Shown here one piece after another: positions 31,735-32,537 of a DNA stretch of 32,537 nucleotides. This stretch comes from Bacteroidota bacterium (GTDB lineage: Bacteria > Bacteroidota > Ignavibacteria > Ignavibacteriales > Ignavibacteriaceae): the NCBI GenBank assembly GCA_021815365.1, contig JAKAGZ010000022.1, positions 1 through 32,537 on the forward strand, written 5' to 3'. Every line of letters starts with the position of its first letter. Position 1 is the stretch's first letter. The notes beneath the pieces are model-generated. The model was not told the DNA's origin, did not search any database, and saw only the letters and a program-made list of their open reading frames with translations. The position numbers and the translations under genes are program-made.

Positions 31735-32537
31735 ATGTCCGAAACTAAAGAAAAAAAGTTACGATTATTCAAGTTAGCCTCAGAATATAATTTATCTGCA
31801 GCGACGCTTGTTGAATTCCTTACCAAGAAAGGCTACGAGGTAAAGTCTCATATGTCGCTTCTAACCGATGAGATGGTAAAGGATATTAATGAGCATTATA
31901 AAAAAGACATTGAGAAAGCAGAGAAACATTATAAAAAGATTGCTGAGTTCAATAAAAAGCGTGCTGAAAAATCGGAAGAACAGGAAGATAAAAAAATAAT
32001 TGAAACCACTCCTGAAACAGTGGCTCCCCCGCCGGTAAAAGAAAAGGAGAAAGAAAAAATTGAGCAGAAACCGGAAGTGATTGAGGCAGAAGAACCTGTA
32101 CAGACTGAGGTAATTGGCGAAGCAATTCCCGTACAGGTTGTAGAGGAAGAGGAGAAAAAATTCAAATCGCCAATTGAAGAAGAAAAGGAAAAAAGAAGAG
32201 GATTAAGAGTTGTAGGAAAGATGGATCTTGCTGAACAAACAGAGCAAGCAGATAAAAAAGAAACTGAAGGAGAAAAGGTGCTTCAGCCTGCGACTGTTAA
32301 GAAAAAAAGGAAGAAGCCTAAAAAACACACACAGGAAATTACTGAAGAGTTGCCGCAGGCAAAGAAAAGAAGAAAAATTAAGAAATTTGAAATTGATCAG
32401 CGCGAAGTTGAAGAGGCAATAAGAAAAACACTTCTAAGTATGGATGATACAATAGCTCTTACACGTGCAAGCGCAAGGAAGAAAAAGAGAAAAGAGAGGG
32501 AGGAAAAGGAAGAAAGGATTCAGGAGCAGAAATCGCT
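31735..32537 (+). CDS. infB: Translation initiation factor IF-2, N-terminal part (runs off window)
   Basis: The first 267 codons of IF-2, cut by the window edge. The opening RLFKLASEYNLSAATLVEFL and KKGYEVKSHMSLLTDEMVKD match the IF2_N winged module (about residues 10-55) found in many bacteria. The rest so far is a low-complexity linker of Lys, Glu, Val and Pro with VVGKMDLAEQ, then a Lys-Arg run (VKKKRKKPKKHTQEI, KRRKIKKFEIDQREVEEAIR) that begins the second IF2_N-like/assembly domain. The GTP-binding G domain lies beyond the window. IF-2 brings initiator tRNA to the 30S subunit. Start ATG at 31735 is favoured by position after nusA and by family alignment, although the ribosome site (aaaag) is weak. 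Confidence 0.95.
   Translation, partial: MSETKEKKLRLFKLASEYNLSAATLVEFLTKKGYEVKSHMSLLTDEMVKDINEHYKKDIEKAEKHYKKIAEFNKKRAEKSEEQEDKKIIETTPETVAPPPVKEKEKEKIEQKPEVIEAEEPVQTEVIGEAIPVQVVEEEEKKFKSPIEEEKEKRRGLRVVGKMDLAEQTEQADKKETEGEKVLQPATVKKKRKKPKKHTQEITEELPQAKKRRKIKKFEIDQREVEEAIRKTLLSMDDTIALTRASARKKKRKEREEKEERIQEQKS

Overview
The window reads as a chromosomal segment of an AT-rich, Gram-negative member of the Bacteroidota/Chlorobi superphylum, most likely an Ignavibacteria-type organism. This taxonomic reading is inference. It rests on the gene repertoire: a DUF2723/GT117 membrane glycosyltransferase, DUF1800+DUF1501 and DUF6132 proteins, a PafA-like alkaline phosphatase, paired secreted lipoproteins and barrel proteins, and mixed use of Shine-Dalgarno sites with several TTG starts. 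No rRNA, tRNA, CRISPR array, prophage or intact insertion sequence was seen.

Layout. 1-8.4 kb is a loose run of mostly minus-strand single genes: an MFS exporter, an AlkD-like DNA glycosylase, small membrane proteins (DUF6132, DUF2892), secreted proteins of unknown role, a TonB-like anchored protein and a periplasmic Cu/Zn superoxide dismutase. One plus-strand PafA-like alkaline phosphatase sits among them. Two palindromic, MITE-like intergenic elements lie here. 8.5-13.1 kb (minus) holds L-2-hydroxyglutarate oxidase and a DUF1800-DUF1501 operon whose second product carries a Tat signal. 13.3-16.5 kb (plus) holds an aldo/keto reductase and a tight cluster of a LOG-family protein, a CBM20-esterase and an arsenate reductase gene interrupted by an in-frame TAA. 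16.5-22.9 kb (minus) carries a DinB-like thiol-transferase-fold protein, a Y-family DNA polymerase, a GT9 glycosyltransferase, the large GT117 protein and a small charged protein. 23.1-24.3 kb (plus) has a GT2 glycosyltransferase overlapping an RluE-type pseudouridine synthase.

24.5-29.3 kb (plus) is the most unusual part. Two lipoproteins unrelated to families I can name are followed by a 663-residue protein that joins an outer-membrane-barrel-like N-terminal half to an Ig-like segment and a C-terminal transglutaminase-like domain. A FecR-like/TPR-like secreted protein comes next. The second lipoprotein and the barrel-transglutaminase gene overlap by 4 bases, so they are probably translationally coupled. 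This looks like an envelope module of undescribed function.

29.3-30.0 kb is a decayed intergenic zone with a broken small ORF, an ORF tail and a third palindromic element. The window closes with the conserved rimP-nusA-infB transcription/translation operon, and infB runs off the right edge.
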